DNA from: Streptomyces sp. TP-A0356
Lineage (GTDB): Bacteria > Actinomycetota > Actinomycetes > Streptomycetales > Streptomycetaceae
Assembly (NCBI RefSeq): GCF_001417775.1
Contig: NZ_BBZJ01000017.1
Span: 248,001-312,000 of the forward strand
DNA: 64,000 bases
Direction of reading: 5' to 3'
In this document: positions 32,033-41,058 of the stretch, piece after piece
Layout: each line of letters opens with the position of its first letter
Position numbering within the stretch: the first letter of the stretch is position 1
Notes under the pieces: generated by a model
What the model saw: only the letters and a program-made list of their open reading frames with translations
Databases searched by the model: none
Told to the model about the DNA's origin: nothing
Program-made: the position numbers and the translations under genes

Positions 32033-32131
32033 GGGGGGCTCCTCATTACGGGCCGGGCAGGTGGTGCTGCCTCTGCAGCCTACCTAGCGGCGCCGGACGA
32101 TGATGACCCGGTACACTCTCGGAAGTGCCGC

Positions 32132-32214
32132 GCCGGGTTGGTGGAACGGTATACACGGAGGTCTCAAACACCTCTGCCCGTGAGGGCTTGCGGGTTCGAA
32201 TCCCGCACCCGGTA
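32132..32214 (+). tRNA. tRNA-Leu (anticodon CAA)
   Basis: An 83-nt class II tRNA. Acceptor GCCGGGT pairs with ACCCGGT followed by discriminator A. The anticodon stem GAGGT/ACCTC encloses the loop CTCAAAC, so the anticodon is CAA (reads TTG). A long variable arm with GCCC-GTGA-GGGC and a T arm GCGGG-TTCGAAT-CCCGC are present. The CCA end is not encoded. It is not bldA, which has anticodon TAA. A possible -10 element TACACT lies at 32112-32117. Confidence 0.95.
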
Positions 32215-32225
32215 CAGCTCACCGC

Positions 32226-32260
32226 GAAGCGGGGGCTCACGTCTCGTGAGCCCCCGCTTC
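32226..32260. terminator. Strong bidirectional hairpin between tRNA-Leu and pyk
   Basis: A perfect 15-bp stem (GAAGCGGGGGCTCAC at 32226-32240 with its complement at 32246-32260) and a 5-nt loop. It sits 12 bp after the tRNA and 38 bp after the pyk stop codon on the opposite strand, so it can end both transcripts. Confidence 0.88.
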
Positions 32261-32297
32261 CGTTGCGTACGGCGACGATCGATCACGCAGGGTAGAC

Positions 32298-33734
32298 CTA
32301 GCGGGAGCTGTCGTCCTCCCCGATGCGGTGCACCCGCACCAGGTTCGTCGAGCCCGAGACGCCGGGCGGGGAGCCGGCCGTGATCACCACGATGTCGCCC
32401 TTCTCGCAGCGGCCGTACCTCAGCAGCAGTTCGTCGACCTGTTCGACCATCGCGTCGGTCGAGCCGACGTGCGGGCCGAGGAACGTCTCCACGCCCCAGG
32501 TGAGGTTGAGCTGGGAGCGCGTGGCCGGCAGGGGGGTGAAGGCGAGCAGCGGGATCGGCGAGCGGTAACGGGACAGACGGCGGACGGTGTCGCCGGACTG
32601 GGTGAAGGCGACCAGGAACCGGGCGCCGAGGAAGTCCCCGATCTCCGCGGCCGCGCGCGCGACCGCACCGCCCTGGGTGCGCGGCTTGTTGCTCTCGGTC
32701 AGCGGCGGCAGGCCCTTGGCGAGGATGTCCTCCTCCGCGGCCTCGACGATGCGGGCCATCGTCCTGACCGTTTCGACGGGGTAGTTGCCGACACTGGTCT
32801 CCCCCGACAGCATCACCGCGTCCGTGCCGTCGATCACCGCGTTCGCCACGTCCGAGGCCTCCGCCCTGGTGGGGCGCGAGTTGTCGATCATCGAGTCGAG
32901 CATCTGGGTGGCGACGATGACCGGCTTGGCGTTGCGCTTGGCAAGCTTGATCGCGCGCTTCTGGACGATCGGGACCTGCTCCAGGGGCATCTCCACGCCC
33001 AGGTCGCCGCGCGCCACCATGATGCCGTCGAACGCGGCCACGATCTCGTCGATGTTCTCGACGGCCTGCGGCTTCTCCACCTTGGCGATCACCGGAAGAC
33101 GGCGGCCCTCCTCGTCCATGATGCGGTGGACGTCCCTGATGTCCCTGCCGCTGCGGACGAAGGACAGGGCGATGACGTCGCAGCCGGTGCTCAGCGCCCA
33201 GCGGAGGTCCGCCTCGTCCTTCTTGGAGAGCGCGGGGACGGAGACGGCGACGCCGGGGAGGTTGAGGCCCTTGTGGTCGGAGACCATGCCGCCCTCGACG
33301 ACGAGGGTGTGGACACGGGGGCCGTCGACGGAGGTGACTTCGAGGGTGACCTTGCCGTCGTCGACGAGGATGCGCTCACCGGCGGTGACATCGGCGGCCA
33401 GTCCGGCATAGGTGGTTCCGCAGGTCTGGCGGTCGCCTTCGACGCCTTCCTCGACACTGATCGTGAAGGTGTCGCCGCGTTCAAGGAGTACAGGGCCTTC
33501 GGTGAAGCGGCCGAGCCGAATCTTCGGGCCCTGAAGATCGGCGAGGATTCCGACACTGCGGCCACTCTCGTCGGATGCCTTTCGCACGCGCTGATAGCGC
33601 TGCTCGTGTTCGGCGTAGGTGCCGTGACTCAGGTTGAGGCGGGCGACGTCCATTCCGGCTTCGACCAGTGCCTTGATCTGGTCGTACGAGTCGGTGGCGG
33701 GGCCCAGAGTACAGACGATCTTTGCTCGGCGCAT
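32298..33734 (-). CDS. pyk: Pyruvate kinase
   Basis: This 478-residue enzyme converts phosphoenolpyruvate and ADP to pyruvate and ATP in glycolysis. Visible are the N-terminal RRAKIVCTLGPATDS and VARLNLSHG, the catalytic-site segment GIMVARGDLGVEMPLEQVP, and the PROSITE-type region KPVIVATQMLDSMI followed by TRAEASDVANAVIDGTDAVMLSGETSVG. Length and domain order (A, B lid, C) are standard. Streptomycetes usually have two pyk genes; which paralogue this is cannot be decided here. Its 5' region (33735-33850) is unusually AT-rich for this genome, which fits a promoter area, but no clear -35/-10 pair stands out. Confidence 0.97.
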   Translation of the reverse strand: MRRAKIVCTLGPATDSYDQIKALVEAGMDVARLNLSHGTYAEHEQRYQRVRKASDESGRSVGILADLQGPKIRLGRFTEGPVLLERGDTFTISVEEGVEGDRQTCGTTYAGLAADVTAGERILVDDGKVTLEVTSVDGPRVHTLVVEGGMVSDHKGLNLPGVAVSVPALSKKDEADLRWALSTGCDVIALSFVRSGRDIRDVHRIMDEEGRRLPVIAKVEKPQAVENIDEIVAAFDGIMVARGDLGVEMPLEQVPIVQKRAIKLAKRNAKPVIVATQMLDSMIDNSRPTRAEASDVANAVIDGTDAVMLSGETSVGNYPVETVRTMARIVEAAEEDILAKGLPPLTESNKPRTQGGAVARAAAEIGDFLGARFLVAFTQSGDTVRRLSRYRSPIPLLAFTPLPATRSQLNLTWGVETFLGPHVGSTDAMVEQVDELLLRYGRCEKGDIVVITAGSPPGVSGSTNLVRVHRIGEDDSSR

Positions 33735-33903
33735 GCTTCGAGCCTAGGCCTTACCGGCCGGTAGAGAATTGGTCCAGCATGACTACTCAACAACCTTTGC
33801 GTGAAGCGTTATTGACAAGTGTTGAATTGTGCGGTGACGCGCTCCGATGAGCATCCCGGTAGGAATTACCGGCCTATTTGGAACACCCCCCGCATTGTCG
33901 TGA

Positions 33904-34620
33904 CTACAGCCGCGGCGGCGCCATCGTGAATCGCGCGTTGACCTGGGCATTGACCTGTTGCCGCTGGGGTTCGAGGTCGAGGGGGGCGCCGTCACCGAGG
34001 GTGTCCGGGCCGGCCGAGGCGGCCCGGGCCATGGATCGGGTTGCGTACCCGTACGGCTGAGCGCTCTCGGCGCCGATGTCGGCGAGTTCGACGAGGGCCG
34101 TGAGGGTGGTGCCGCGCGCCTCGGCGTATTCGCGGGCGCGTTGCACCGCCTCGCGTACGGCCTGCTGTCTGGCCGTGCGGTGGACGGGCGAGCCGGGTCG
34201 CAGGGCCCACCGGGGGCCGTCGACGCGGGTGAGTTCGAGGTCGGCGAGGCGGGTGGTGAGTTCGCCGAGCGCGGTGAAGTCGGTGAGCTCGGCGGTGATG
34301 TGGACCCGGCCGTGGTGGGTGCGGACGCGTTCCCCGCGGCCGTGCTTCGTCAACTCCGGGCTGAGGCACAGGGCCCCGGTCTCCAGCTTCTCGACCGCTT
34401 CCCCGTAGCTCCTGACGAGGTCGAGGACCGTGGCGTTGCGGCGGGTGAGGTCCTCGAGGGCGGTACGGCGGTCGGTGCCACGGGCGCTGACGGTGATGCC
34501 GATGCGGGCGATCTCGGGGTCGACTTCGAGGTGGGCCTCGCCGCGGACGGCGATTCGGGGAGCGTCAGGCGTACCTAAGGGGACGGCGTCCGGCTGGGAT
34601 TCCACGGGACTGGAGGTCAT
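33904..34620 (-). CDS. SIMPL-domain (DUF541) protein
   Basis: A 238-residue protein of the SIMPL/DUF541 family, which includes oxidative-stress-related and periplasmic proteins of unknown mechanism. The typical start I-A-V-R-G-E-A-H-L-E-V-D-P-E-I-A-R-I-G-I and the later Q-A-V-R-E-A-V-Q-R-A-R-E-Y-A-E-A-R-G are present. No signal peptide is visible, unlike E. coli YggE, so this form is probably cytoplasmic. ATG 34620 is chosen over the first in-frame ATG three codons upstream. It is followed by pyk on the same strand. Confidence 0.82.
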   Translation of the reverse strand: MTSSPVESQPDAVPLGTPDAPRIAVRGEAHLEVDPEIARIGITVSARGTDRRTALEDLTRRNATVLDLVRSYGEAVEKLETGALCLSPELTKHGRGERVRTHHGRVHITAELTDFTALGELTTRLADLELTRVDGPRWALRPGSPVHRTARQQAVREAVQRAREYAEARGTTLTALVELADIGAESAQPYGYATRSMARAASAGPDTLGDGAPLDLEPQRQQVNAQVNARFTMAPPRL

Positions 34621-34987
34621 ACGTCCCACTCTGTCAGCAACGGCCTTGCGGGGGACGCTTGTCGGTCACCAGATCGAGACCTTCGGGGGCTGTCGACGGA
34701 GATCCGGACCCGGATCGCGGAGTGGGTGACCGCCAAGAAGGCCTGGACCCGAAGGAATTCGAGTCGGTGGACTGGGGGCTGACGCCGAACGGCACGCCGG
34801 TGTTCCAGAGGTCCAGCAGGGACACGTCGACGGCGGCGTCGGCGTCGGCGGTGACGTGCGCGCCGGCGTCGTCGGCGTGCCGTGCAGGCCGTCGTCGGCG
34901 GTGAACTCCGCTCGGATGCCGCCCGGCCCGGCCGGTCGTTGCTGAGCCTGATCGCGGCCCTGGGTTCTTCCGCGCTCGGCCCTTCCC
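34621..34987. other. Intergenic region with possible gene remnant
   Basis: 367 bp between the SIMPL gene and the N-hydroxylase gene. On the plus strand, one frame reads T-E-I-R-T-R-I-A-E-W-V-T-A-K-K-A-W (about 34695-34745). A neighbouring frame continues D-P-K-E-F-E-S-V-D-W-G-L-T-P-N-G-T-P-V-F (about 34745-34805). This looks like a short decayed, frameshifted coding fragment. No intact gene is seen. Confidence 0.4.
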
Positions 34988-36397
34988 TCACCGTCCGTCG
35001 ACGAGTGGGGTGAGCACCTCGGGCCGTCGGGCGGACGGGATGCGGTCCGGCTGCTGGAGACCGAAGGTGGTGAAGGCGGTGCGCCGCGGCAGCGGGTATG
35101 GCTCCTTGCCCGTCAGCGAGTTGAGGATGGTGGCGCTGCGCCAGGCGGCGAGACCCAGGTCGGGGGCGCCGACGCCATGGGTGTGGAGTTCGGCGTTCTG
35201 CACATGGACGGAGCCGGTGACGCAGGGGGCGAGGACCATGCGGAACTGGTCGTCGATGCGGGGGCGTCCGCCGTCGTCCCGGCGCAGGTAGGGGTCGAGT
35301 CCGGCGAGGATGCGGCCGAGAGGGCGTTCGCGGTAGCCGGTGGCGAGGACGACGGCGTCGGTGGTGAGGCGGGAGCGGGTGTCCTGCTGGGTGTGCTGCA
35401 GATGCAGTTCGATCTTCGTGGTGGCGATGCGTCCGGCGGTGCGGACGCGAACGCCGGGGGTGAGGACGGCGTCGGGCCAGCCCCCGTGGAGGGTGCGTCG
35501 GTAGAGCTCGTCGTGGATGGCGGCGATGGTGCCGGCGTCGATGCCCTTGTGGAGCTGCCACTGGGAGGAGACGAGGCGGTCGCGCACGGGTTCGGCGAGG
35601 GCGTGGAAGTAGCGGGTGTAGTCGGGCGTGAAGTGCTCCAGGCCGAGCTTGGAGTACTCCATGGGCGCGAAGGCCTCCGTGCGGGCGAGCCAGTGGATCT
35701 TCTCGTGGCCGACGGGGCGGTGGCGGAGGAGGTCGAGGAACACCTCGGCGCCGGACTGGCCCGCACCGACGACGGTGATGTGTTCGGCGGCCAGGAAGGT
35801 CTCGCGGTGGCGGAGGTAGTCCGCGGCGTGGATGACGGGGACACCGGGGGCCTCGACGAGGGGCGCCAGCGGTTCGGGCACATACGGTTCGGTGCCCACG
35901 CCGAGGACGATGTTGCGCGTGTACGTACGGCCGAGGGCCTCGGCTTCACCGTCCGCGCCGAGCCTGGTGAAGTCGACTTCGAAGAGGTCGGCGTCGGCGT
36001 TCCAGCGGACGCCGTCGACCTGGTGGCCGAAGTGGAGGCCGGGGAGGTTGCCGGCGACCCAGCGGCAGTAGGCGTCGTATTCGGCGCGCTGGATGTGGAA
36101 GCGCTCGGCGAAGTAGAAGGGGAAGAGCCGGTCGCAGGTCTTGAGGTAGTTGAGGAACGACCAGGCACTGGCGGGGTCGGCGAGGGTGACCAGGTCGGCG
36201 AGGAAGGGAACCTGCAGGGTCGCGCCGTCGATGAGCAGCCCGGGGTGCCAGTCGAACCCGGCTCGCTGTTCGTAGAACGCGGCGTCGAGTTCGGCGAGGG
36301 GGTGGGCGAGCGCGGCGAGGGAGAGGTTGAACGGGCCGATGCCGATGCCGACCAGGTCGCGGGGTTCCGCGGGCTCGGGGTGCGAAGGGTGGGTCAT
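34988..36397 (-). CDS. Lysine/ornithine N-monooxygenase family protein (DesB/IucD-like)
   Basis: A 469-residue flavin-dependent N-hydroxylase of the SidA/IucD/PvdA family. It has the FAD-binding start VGIGIGPFNLSLAALA, the conserved substrate-pocket segment F-Y-E-Q-R-A-G-F-D-W-H-P-G-L-L-I-D-G-A-T, the NADPH-binding VVGAGQSGAEVFLDLL and the family's ATGYRERPL motif. Such enzymes N-hydroxylate a diamine or amino acid for hydroxamate siderophores. ATG 36397 overlaps the decarboxylase stop (ATGA), so substrate is most likely the decarboxylation product, for example cadaverine or putrescine (inference). The acyltransferase and NIS synthetase of a complete desferrioxamine cluster are absent. Confidence 0.88.
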   Translation of the reverse strand: MTHPSHPEPAEPRDLVGIGIGPFNLSLAALAHPLAELDAAFYEQRAGFDWHPGLLIDGATLQVPFLADLVTLADPASAWSFLNYLKTCDRLFPFYFAERFHIQRAEYDAYCRWVAGNLPGLHFGHQVDGVRWNADADLFEVDFTRLGADGEAEALGRTYTRNIVLGVGTEPYVPEPLAPLVEAPGVPVIHAADYLRHRETFLAAEHITVVGAGQSGAEVFLDLLRHRPVGHEKIHWLARTEAFAPMEYSKLGLEHFTPDYTRYFHALAEPVRDRLVSSQWQLHKGIDAGTIAAIHDELYRRTLHGGWPDAVLTPGVRVRTAGRIATTKIELHLQHTQQDTRSRLTTDAVVLATGYRERPLGRILAGLDPYLRRDDGGRPRIDDQFRMVLAPCVTGSVHVQNAELHTHGVGAPDLGLAAWRSATILNSLTGKEPYPLPRRTAFTTFGLQQPDRIPSARRPEVLTPLVDGR

Positions 36398-37749
36398 CGG
36401 GGCGTGATTCCTTCCACCAGGTTCAGGAGTGCGGCCAGGTCGCCGGGCCGGGTGTGCGGGTTGAGGAGGGTGGCCTTGAGCCAGAGGCGGCCGTGGAGCC
36501 GGGCGCGGCCGAGGACGGCACGGCCCTCGTGGAGGAGGGTGCGGCGGACGACGGCGACGGTGTCGTCGGATGCCTGGACGGGCCGGAACAGGACGGTGCT
36601 GATGGTGGGCGGGGCGTGGAGTTCGAAGCCCGGATGTGCCCGGACCAGATCGGCGAACTCGTCCGCGCGGGTGCAGACGCGGTCCACGAGGGTGCCGAGT
36701 CCGCTGCGGCCGAGCGTCTTGAGAGTGACCGCGATCTTGACGACGTCGGGTCGCCGGGTGGTGCGCAGGGAGCGGCCGAGGAGGTCGGGCAGGCCGGCTT
36801 CGGTGTCGTCGTCCGCGTTGAGGTAGTCGGCACGGTGCCGCAGGGCGCGCAGGTCTCGGTGGTCCCGCACGGAGAGGAGGCCGGCGGCGACCGGCTGCCA
36901 GCCCAGCTTGTGCAGGTCGAGGGTGACGGTGTGGGCGCGTTCGAGGCCGGTGAGCTTGGGACGGTGGCGGTCGCTGAAGAGGAGTCCGCCTCCGTAGGCG
37001 GCGTCGACGTGCAGACGGGCGCCGTGGGCGGCGCACAGGTCGGCGATGTCGGGCAGGGGGTCGATGAGACCGGCGTCGGTGGTGCCCGCGGTGGCGGCGA
37101 CGAGCAGCGGGCCGGTCAGCTCGGTGAGGGCCGCCTTGAGCGCGGCAGGGTCGAGGGTGCCGCCCGGGGCGGGCAGCACGACGGGATCGGGCAGGCCGAG
37201 GAGCCAGGCGGCGCGCGTGAGGGAGTGGTGGGTGTGGGCTCCGCAGACGAGCCGGACGCCGCCGTGCGCTTCCCTGGCGAGGAGCAGGGCCAGCTGGTTG
37301 GACTCGGTGCCGCCGGTGGTGACCAGGGCGTCGGCCGCGCCGGTCTCCCGGGCGAGGGCCCGGGTGACGAGGGTCTCCAGCTCCGAGGCGGCCGGGGCCT
37401 GGTCCCAGGAGTCGAGGGAGGGATTGAGGGCACCGGCGGCGAGGTCCCCGGCGCTGGCGACGGCGAGCGGCGGACAGTGCAGATGGGCGGCGCACAGGGG
37501 ATCGGCGGGGTCCGCGGCGCCCTCGGCGAGGGTGTGGACGACTGCTCGCAGGGCGTCCGGGTCGCCCTCCTGCGGCAGTACGTCGCCGACGGCGGCGCGC
37601 ACCCGGGCGGCGACGGCTTCGGGGCCGCCCGCGGGCAGTGGGCCCCCGCGTGCCCGCGCGCCCCGCTCCAGGGCGTCGAGGACCGTCTCGAGCAACGGCC
37701 GCAGGGCGCCGGGGCCATCGGGTCCTGAGGCGAGGGGCGGCAAGCTCAT
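36394..37749 (-). CDS. PLP-dependent amino acid decarboxylase, group II (DesA-like)
   Basis: A 451-residue decarboxylase of the glutamate/diaminobutyrate/lysine decarboxylase group. Visible are N-P-S-L-D-S-W-D-Q-A-P near the N-terminus, VTTGGTESNQLALLLAREA, the aspartate that contacts the PLP pyridine in LHVDAAYGGGLLF, and the Schiff-base lysine in TLDLHKLGWQP. In desferrioxamine gene sets this position is held by lysine decarboxylase DesA. It overlaps the N-hydroxylase gene by 4 bp and forms a two-gene unit with it. A degenerate iron-box-like sequence (37797-37815, 11 of 19 matches) lies upstream and is weak evidence for iron control. Confidence 0.88.
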   Translation of the reverse strand: MSLPPLASGPDGPGALRPLLETVLDALERGARARGGPLPAGGPEAVAARVRAAVGDVLPQEGDPDALRAVVHTLAEGAADPADPLCAAHLHCPPLAVASAGDLAAGALNPSLDSWDQAPAASELETLVTRALARETGAADALVTTGGTESNQLALLLAREAHGGVRLVCGAHTHHSLTRAAWLLGLPDPVVLPAPGGTLDPAALKAALTELTGPLLVAATAGTTDAGLIDPLPDIADLCAAHGARLHVDAAYGGGLLFSDRHRPKLTGLERAHTVTLDLHKLGWQPVAAGLLSVRDHRDLRALRHRADYLNADDDTEAGLPDLLGRSLRTTRRPDVVKIAVTLKTLGRSGLGTLVDRVCTRADEFADLVRAHPGFELHAPPTISTVLFRPVQASDDTVAVVRRTLLHEGRAVLGRARLHGRLWLKATLLNPHTRPGDLAALLNLVEGITPR

Positions 37750-37960
37750 GGGACGTCCTCCAGGCGCTCGACAGGGGAATCAAAGCCTGCATGCCCGGAG
37801 GTTGGGTTGGCCCGAAGAGAACCACGATCCGACCCGAAAGGGGGTACTGCCGCAGCAAGGAGGTGCGGGGTGAGGTAATGGGGAGGGTGGGGTGAGGGAT
37901 TGGGACGTGCCGCTGTCGGCCGGCCCACGGTGGCGGACCGCGCGCCGGCCGACGGGCAGG

Positions 37961-40453
37961 CTATGCCTCGCGGATGCGCAACGCCCGTCCCAGGTCGTCG
38001 AGTTCGTCGACGAGCCTCCGGCGCAGGGCCGGGATGGGGTCCGCCTCGCGCAGGCACTGTTCGCCCCGGCTGAGGGTGTCCGCGGACACGGCGTGGCGGG
38101 GGAAGGCCCAGCGGCCCGCGGCGGTGGCGATGGCCGGGCCGCGGCGGGCGGCGACGGCGGGTGCGTCGGTCCAGTAGCGGTCGACGTACTCCTCGACGAG
38201 GTCGGCCTGTTCGGGCTGCCAGAAGCCCTGGGCGGTGGCGGTGAACAGGTAGTTGGAGAGGTCGTCGGTGGCGAACATCGCCTCCCAGGCGCGGCTCTTG
38301 GCGGCGGGGTCGGGCAGGGCGGCGCGGCAGCGGGCGGCGCCTTCCCGGCCGGTGGCGCTGGGGTCGCGGTCGAGTTCCTCGGCGATCGCGCGCTCGTCCA
38401 CGGCGCCGAGGACGGCGAGGCGGCCGAGGATGCGCCAGCGCAGTTCGGGGTCGAGTTCGGGTCCGCCGGGCACGGTGCCGTCGGCGAGCCAGGCGGCGAT
38501 GGTGTCGGGGTGGGCTGCGGCGTCGATGAAGTGGCGCACGGCGATCAGGCGCAGCCCGGGGTGGGAGCCGTCCTCGGTGCGGCGGATGAGGTCGCGGCAT
38601 GTGTGGGTGAGGATGGCGAGTGCGGCGGGCCGGTCGGAGACGGGGAGGTAGCGGTCGGCGACGTGGGCGGAGGCGAAGGCGAGGACGCCTTCCGCGAGGG
38701 CCAGGTCGGTCTCCTGCGGAAGGTGGGCGCGGGCGGCCTCCAGATAGGCGGTGGCGGGGAGGTGGCCGTCGCGTACGGCGTCGCGCAGCGCGTTCCACAC
38801 CACGGCGCGGGTGAGCGGCTCGGGCAGGCCGCACAGGGCGCCGCGTACGGTCTCGAAGGACTCGGCGTCGAAGCGGACCTTGGCGTAGGTGAGGTCGCCG
38901 TCGTTGAGCAGGAGCAGGGCGGGTCGTTTGCCGAGGGGCTGCGGCGCGGTCTGCGGGACGTCGAGGTCGAGACGCTCGCGCAGGGTGAGGGTGGTCTCGT
39001 CGGCGAGGTTCTGGTCGTAGAGGCCGACGGCGATGCGGTGCGGGCGGCTGCCGTCGTGGTCGACGGTGAGGGAGTAGGTGCCGTCGTCGGCCTGGTCGAG
39101 GCGCGGGGTGAGGGTGTCGACGCCGGTCGTGCGCAGCCAGGAGTCGGCCCAGGCGTGCACGTCGCGATCGGTGGCGCCGGCAAGGGAGTCGATGAAGTCG
39201 GCGAGGGTCGCGTTGCCGAAGCGGTGGCGGGCGAAGTGGGTGTTGATACCGGCGAGGAAGTCCTTCTCGCCGAGCCAGGCCACCAGCTGCCGCAGCGCCG
39301 AGGCGCCCTTGGCGTAGGAGATGCCGTCGAAGTTGAGGAGTGCGGAGGCGGTGTCGTCGACCGCTTCGGGGGCCACTGGGTGGGTGGAGGGCCGCTGGTC
39401 GGCGTCATAGCCCCAGGCCTTGCGGGCGACGCCGAAGTCGGTCCAGGTGTCGGTGAAGCGGGTGGCCTCGGTGAGGGTCTGGTAGCCCATGTACTCGGCG
39501 AAGGACTCGTTCAGCCAGATGTCGTCCCACCACCGCAGGGTGACGAGGTCGCCGAACCACATGTGGGCCATCTCGTGGGCGATGACCATGGCGCGGGTCT
39601 GGCGCTGGGTGTCGGTGACGGCGGAGCGGTAGACGAACTCGTCGCGGAACGTGACGAGGCCGGGGTTCTCCATGGCTCCGGCGTTGAACTCCGGGACGAA
39701 CGCCTGGTCGTAGGAGTCGAAGGGGTAGGGCTCCTCGAACTTCTCGTGGTAGCGGTCGAAGCACTGGCGGGTGACCTCGAGGAGTTCGTCCGCGTCGGCG
39801 TCGAGGTGGGGGGCGAGGGAGCGGCGGCAGTGGATGCCGAAGGGCAGCCCCCGGTGTTCGGTGCGCACGGAGTACCAGGGGCCGGCGGCGACGGCGACCA
39901 GATAGGTGGAGATCAGCGGGGTGGCGGCGGCCCGCCAGGTGCCGTCCTCCTCGCGCGTGGTGATGCCGTTGGCGAGGACGCTCCAGCTCTCGGGTGCCGT
40001 CACCTTCAGGTCGAAGACGGCCTTGAGGTCGGGCTGGTCGAAGGCGGCGAAGACGCGCTGGACGTCGTCCATGAACAGCTGGGTGTAGACATAGGTCTCA
40101 CCGTCGCTGGGGTCGGTGAAGCGGTGCATGCCCTCGCCGGTGCGCGAGTAGCGCATGGCGGCGTCGATGCGCAGTTCGTGCTCGCCCGCGGTGAGTCCCT
40201 GGAGCGGCAGCCGGTTGTCGGCGAGGGTCCCGGTGTCGAGGGGCTGTCCGTCCAGGGTGGCCGAGCGCAGCTCGGCGGGCTTGAGCTCGACGAAGGTGTC
40301 CGCGTCCGCGCGGGCCGTGAAGCGAATGACGGTACGGGAGTCGAAGGTCTCGTCGCCACGGGTCAGGTCGAGAGCGATCTCGTAGCGGTGGACGTCGAGG
40401 AGCCGGGCACGGGTCTGCGCTTCGTCGCGCGTCAGTACGGACATGAGGGACAT
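37961..40453 (-). CDS. pepN: Aminopeptidase N (M1 family)
   Basis: This 830-residue cytoplasmic zinc metallopeptidase removes N-terminal residues from peptides. The exopeptidase motif GAMENPG and the zinc site HEMAHMWFGDLVTLRWW...NESFAE (HExxH plus Glu 18 residues on) are intact. The N-terminal beta domain starts Y-E-I-A-L-D-L-T-R-G, and a C-terminal ERAP1-like helical domain completes the protein. The first ATG (40453) or the one three codons later (40444) could be used; neither has a strong ribosome site. It is about 25 residues shorter than some streptomycete PepN proteins but no domain is missing. Confidence 0.94.
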   Translation of the reverse strand: MSLMSVLTRDEAQTRARLLDVHRYEIALDLTRGDETFDSRTVIRFTARADADTFVELKPAELRSATLDGQPLDTGTLADNRLPLQGLTAGEHELRIDAAMRYSRTGEGMHRFTDPSDGETYVYTQLFMDDVQRVFAAFDQPDLKAVFDLKVTAPESWSVLANGITTREEDGTWRAAATPLISTYLVAVAAGPWYSVRTEHRGLPFGIHCRRSLAPHLDADADELLEVTRQCFDRYHEKFEEPYPFDSYDQAFVPEFNAGAMENPGLVTFRDEFVYRSAVTDTQRQTRAMVIAHEMAHMWFGDLVTLRWWDDIWLNESFAEYMGYQTLTEATRFTDTWTDFGVARKAWGYDADQRPSTHPVAPEAVDDTASALLNFDGISYAKGASALRQLVAWLGEKDFLAGINTHFARHRFGNATLADFIDSLAGATDRDVHAWADSWLRTTGVDTLTPRLDQADDGTYSLTVDHDGSRPHRIAVGLYDQNLADETTLTLRERLDLDVPQTAPQPLGKRPALLLLNDGDLTYAKVRFDAESFETVRGALCGLPEPLTRAVVWNALRDAVRDGHLPATAYLEAARAHLPQETDLALAEGVLAFASAHVADRYLPVSDRPAALAILTHTCRDLIRRTEDGSHPGLRLIAVRHFIDAAAHPDTIAAWLADGTVPGGPELDPELRWRILGRLAVLGAVDERAIAEELDRDPSATGREGAARCRAALPDPAAKSRAWEAMFATDDLSNYLFTATAQGFWQPEQADLVEEYVDRYWTDAPAVAARRGPAIATAAGRWAFPRHAVSADTLSRGEQCLREADPIPALRRRLVDELDDLGRALRIREA

Positions 40454-40500
40454 GCTGCCTGATGCCGCCGACAGGGCACAGGGTCGGTCCGGTACACGCC

Positions 40501-41058
40501 CTATGTCCGTCTCTCGCCCCCTGGCGCGGTGGTTTCGCGGGCCGGTCGGGTGGCGGGGTCCTCCCGCTGGCTCGGAACGCGCGCGTCCGGATGCGGCAGC
40601 GCACGGGCCGGGCGTGAAGGGCGCTTCTCCAGCCGGGCGCGCAGGGCGCGCACCTCCTGCTCCAGGGCCCGGAAGCGCTGGTGGGCGTCGTAGAGGTAGC
40701 GGACCTTGGTGCGCAGCGCCCAGGGGTCGACGGGCTTCATCATGAGGTCGGCGACACCGAGTCCGTAGGCGGCGGCGGTGAGTTGGGCGTCGGGGCCGAA
40801 GCCGGTGAGCAGGATGATCGGGATGTGCTGGGTCTGCTCCACCCGCCGCATGTAGCGCACCACGTCGAGACCGCTCACGTTGGGCATGCGCACATCGAGG
40901 AGCAGCAGGCCGACCTGCCCGCGCAGGACCTCCTTGAGCGCGGCGTCGCCGCTGGTGGCACGGGTCAACCGGTAACCCAGCGGGGCCAGGGCGCTCTCCA
41001 GCGCGTAGAGCGTGTGCTCATGATCGTCGACGATGAGAATCTTGGCATCAGACGGCAT
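40501..41058 (-). CDS. Orphan response regulator with receiver domain and coiled-coil tail
   Basis: A 185-residue protein with one complete receiver domain (residues 5-120): K-I-L-I-V-D-D-H-E near the start, phosphoacceptor in LLLLDVRMPNVSGLDV, T in LLTGFG, and Lys in MMKPVDPW. After it come a short predicted coiled coil (H-Q-R-F-R-A-L-E-Q-E-V-R-A-L-R-A-R-L) and a basic, Pro-rich disordered tail. There is no DNA-binding domain and no histidine kinase beside it. It may act by protein contact, perhaps in a phosphorelay (inference). A GAGGGGAC site precedes ATG 41058. Confidence 0.85.
   Translation of the reverse strand: MPSDAKILIVDDHEHTLYALESALAPLGYRLTRATSGDAALKEVLRGQVGLLLLDVRMPNVSGLDVVRYMRRVEQTQHIPIILLTGFGPDAQLTAAAYGLGVADLMMKPVDPWALRTKVRYLYDAHQRFRALEQEVRALRARLEKRPSRPARALPHPDARVPSQREDPATRPARETTAPGGERRT

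Noticed and set aside
32132..32214. bldA-type tRNA or an integrated element at the tRNA
   Set aside because: The anticodon is CAA, not TAA, and no integrase, direct repeat of the tRNA 3' end or phage gene is present nearby.
33780..33850. TTGACA on the plus strand near 33813 as a strong promoter
   Set aside because: No matching -10 lies 16-18 nt downstream and the following gene (SIMPL) is on the other strand.
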